A DNA stretch of 64,000 nucleotides. Origin: Polytrichum commune (lineage: Eukaryota; Streptophyta; Polytrichopsida; Polytrichales; Polytrichaceae). Of the stretch, positions 61,371-64,000 are shown piece by piece. Under the pieces are notes generated by a model. It did no database searches and was not told the DNA's origin. It was given only the letters and a program-made list of their open reading frames with translations. Each line of letters opens with the position of its first letter. The first letter of the stretch is position 1. The stretch lies in contig OX485808.1 in NCBI GenBank assembly GCA_950295325.1, positions 14,838,527-14,902,526 on the forward strand, in the 5' to 3' direction. A program made the translations under genes and the position numbers.

Positions 61371-64000
61371 CTCCCCCCCCCCCCCCCCCCCGCGCAAATA
61401 TTAATTTTGGGGCCTTTATTGGTAGATGAGTGTTTAGGGTTTACATATAGCAGTCCACTGTCCTCGTTGACTAGTGTGCAGTAGTCGACTACCTCTAATC
61501 AATTGTTGGGCAACTAGCATGCTTGGTCTATTATGTAAGCAATTCCCCTAGTTCCTAAGTGGAAATAATTATTAATAAGGTGACTATGGATGTTTGCAAC
61601 ATGTGCTACCCTCACTCAAGATTTGGAGAAGACCAAAGCCTTTGGTGTGCAGTAGTCCCCTTTCTAAGGACATAGAGAGAACAAAAGCTACTTCATCTTT
61701 AAATCCTAGTCTAAGTGTTTCCTTTGCTGGTAGCTCATATCCACCCCCACATAACTTGATGAAGTGCACTCCTTGAACACATGTGGGATGATTGTAGCCA
61801 TTTTGGGTTTGAACTAGGCTCAAAAGGTAGAGTTTGGGAAAGTTGTAGCAATCACCATAGATGAGTACAAAAAGAACTCAAACTTACATAGGCATTAGGA
61901 ATATCATGGACATATGCATCCAAGGTCTTTTGATAAAAAAAAATGAAAGAAGCATGGGGATTGGAATAGTAATTCTAGAACCTCAAGTGTATATAATCTA
62001 AGACCCATTTGCACTTACTATGAATGATGGAGGCAATCCCTATTCCATACTTCAATTGGGCCATTCTGGCAATTCTCTCTTTAGATTGAGCATCCCAATG
62101 TTTCTTTGAAGGTTTTTTAGGTTCTCATTAAGGTATTAAGCTTTGACATTTGACTACTACAACAAATTTTACACATGTAAATGACCAATTTCAATGGCAG
62201 GAAAATCTAAAAGCTACAAATATCAAAAATATCAAAATTAAAGGAACATGCCCAAGTATAGTTAGTTTGAAATCCACATACCTACATGATGATCTTTGGC
62301 ATGTTTAGTCAGAGTAGATAGGGCAACCTGTGTAATGACATGCAAGTCAATAGGACATGATTTTTTTATTTTTTGGATTGAATAGATATTTGTATGTTGA
62401 TGTTTTTCCTCCTCATGTAGCATAGATTGCCTACAACATCTAATTCTCCAAATCAAAAGGTGAAGGGTGATTTCCTCATAATCCTTGTGAACACCCTCAA
62501 AGATAGATCTAGGAGATTGCCAACTTAAAAGGTATGCCACTCATTAAACACACAAGCACAAATACTTGTTAATGAACTCAAGCAAGATTAAGTACACAAC
62601 TCCATTACCCTTGATAGGTTTAAGTGAATTCAAACTATATACTAACTTTGAATTTTGTGAAGGAAAAAATCAAAAACATTTGGGAAAACACATTGATCTA
62701 CAAAGCCCAACAATTTATGTTGACAATTTGTTTTTCAAGAAGAGTCTACATATTTTAGGGTGTAAGCAATGTGCAAGTAGGTATATTGAGCATATAATTG
62801 TCTTTTTTTTTCACATATAATTTTTTATATTAAATTGGTATTTCTCTAAAATAATTGTAATGGTGCCATCACGTTCATAATTAATTAAAGGAATATGAAA
62901 AAAAATCCAAATTCAAACTATTTAGAGTCATGAAATCTAAGTCCAAAACTAGATATAGCCATTACCTTTTGAGTAGTATGTGTAATAATAATTTTTGAAG
63001 ATCTCATGTTGATATTCTATATTTGAGCACCTATCACAACAATAAAGGGTGCCATGGAAAATTTTATATAATTTAAACAACACTTTGCTATTACTTTTAG
63101 GCATTTGATAAAAAAATTGTGGTTTTAGTATACTGGAGCATTCTTCCATATACTTGACCATGCTTGCTCCCCAATAAGATATAAGGGTTGGAATGAATAA
63201 TATAATATAATATAATCAACAAATCAACAAAAGCTATATGGGTTGCACTCACCAGTGAGAATCGTTGAGGTAAGGTGCTTGAAAATGCACGAGGCCTTTT
63301 TATAGGGGTAGATGTCTAAATAGGCTTGGATAATTTTTTGTTAATTTATAGAAGGCCTTGAATAGGAAGACTAGAGACTTCATCATGAGATGCATTGTCT
63401 TTAACAATGTATGGTAGTTTGGATGCACTAGAGGCCAAACACATAGAAAAACAATGTGAGAAAATTTTGTAGGATTAGATCTCACAAGTGATTCAACTTC
63501 TTCTTCGCGAATTCTAATAGGAGATGTTGGAGATATAGCTTGCAAATGTTTTGTGGTTGATAAAAGATTCATATGTGAGGTACTAGTGGCTCCCAAATTG
63601 CGACACTTGTTGCCATTTTATTCAATGCAACTAGTTGATCCCAACTCAAGTTGTTTCACCTAAGAATTTTCACTTGAGAAATTATCATCAACATAATAAG
63701 CAGGGACTTCACGTTAGCGTCCATTATGTTGCGTCACATCGCGCCAAATTCAATGACGACAATGTGACATTGGAACCAGAAACGTCACATCAAGGGGGGG
63801 GGGGGGAACAATTTGCCTCAAGGTAAGTTGTTGATTACTGACTAGTAGTCGGCAGGGTAAGTCGGCTACTGGACAGCAGTCACCTTCGTATGTTGACTGC
63901 TCAAAAGTAGTTGTCTATTATAGTCGACTGTTCATTAGCAATCATCCGCCAAGTTGACTAGAAAAGAATCGTTGACACACCAGGGCAATTGCACCAGTGC
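61371..64000. other. Intergenic, homopolymer runs only
   Basis: Poly-C near 61374-61392 and poly-G near 63795-63808. Frames of 60-98 codons show no motifs. Related phrases on GTCGACTA/AGTCGACT occur near 61470-61490 and 63835-63960 and may be part of a repeat. No gene was supported. Confidence 0.35.

Overview
The window reads as nuclear DNA of a land plant with a large, repeat-rich genome. Three host loci can be supported: a class III peroxidase, a small two-exon mitochondrial-type protein of the NFD6/NOXY2 kind, and a MIR160 microRNA gene. They sit in tens of kilobases of AT-rich DNA full of small inverted-repeat transposons, dispersed repeats and tandem repeats. MIR160 and the peroxidase limit the host to embryophytes. 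The low gene density would suit a fern, lycophyte or gymnosperm, but the lineage is not determined.

The most striking object is a nearly complete Ty3/Gypsy-type LTR retrotransposon at about 14.68-24.48 kb. Its two LTRs are about 99% identical. The coding region is one long frame broken by a single in-frame TAA. Upstream of the stop lie gag, two zinc knuckles, an aspartic protease (DSGA) and a cytosine-5 DNA methyltransferase domain of DNMT3-like layout (FGGIGTG, PCQ, HRPR and C-terminal motifs). Downstream lie reverse transcriptase (YIDD), RNase H, integrase (D,D,E) and a C-terminal PHD finger. The element thus carries both a possible DNA-methylation writer and a possible histone-mark reader. 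The stop is followed by CAATCA, which fits the CARYYA readthrough context. This copy has a Lys where the catalytic Glu of the methyltransferase ENV motif is expected, and Tyr in place of zinc-binding His at two other sites, so it may be losing function.

Layout. 1-11 kb: TIR elements (two with 3-bp TTA/TAA target duplications) and several copies of a dispersed repeat here called R1. 11.3-13.5 kb: NFD6-like gene on the minus strand, with a telo-box leader and R1 copies plus a 5S-rRNA-like fragment in its intron. 14.5-24.5 kb: the methyltransferase retrotransposon, inserted inside an R1 copy. 24.5-37.5 kb: TIR elements, an array of about 13 short hairpins with apparently covarying stems (27.2-27.7 kb), and a roughly 0.6-kb inverted repeat (35.4-36.0 kb). 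37.9-41.4 kb: the peroxidase gene, with a TATA box, a triplicated leader/splice-donor segment and four coding exons. 42-47 kb: more TIR elements. 48.4 kb: MIR160 on the minus strand, with a five-unit tandem repeat just upstream of it. 49-64 kb: unresolved coding-like patches, decayed retroelement pieces, TIR elements, a CATGGGTGGG minisatellite, and long stretches in which nothing was recognised.

All identities and alignments were made by eye. No database search was run.
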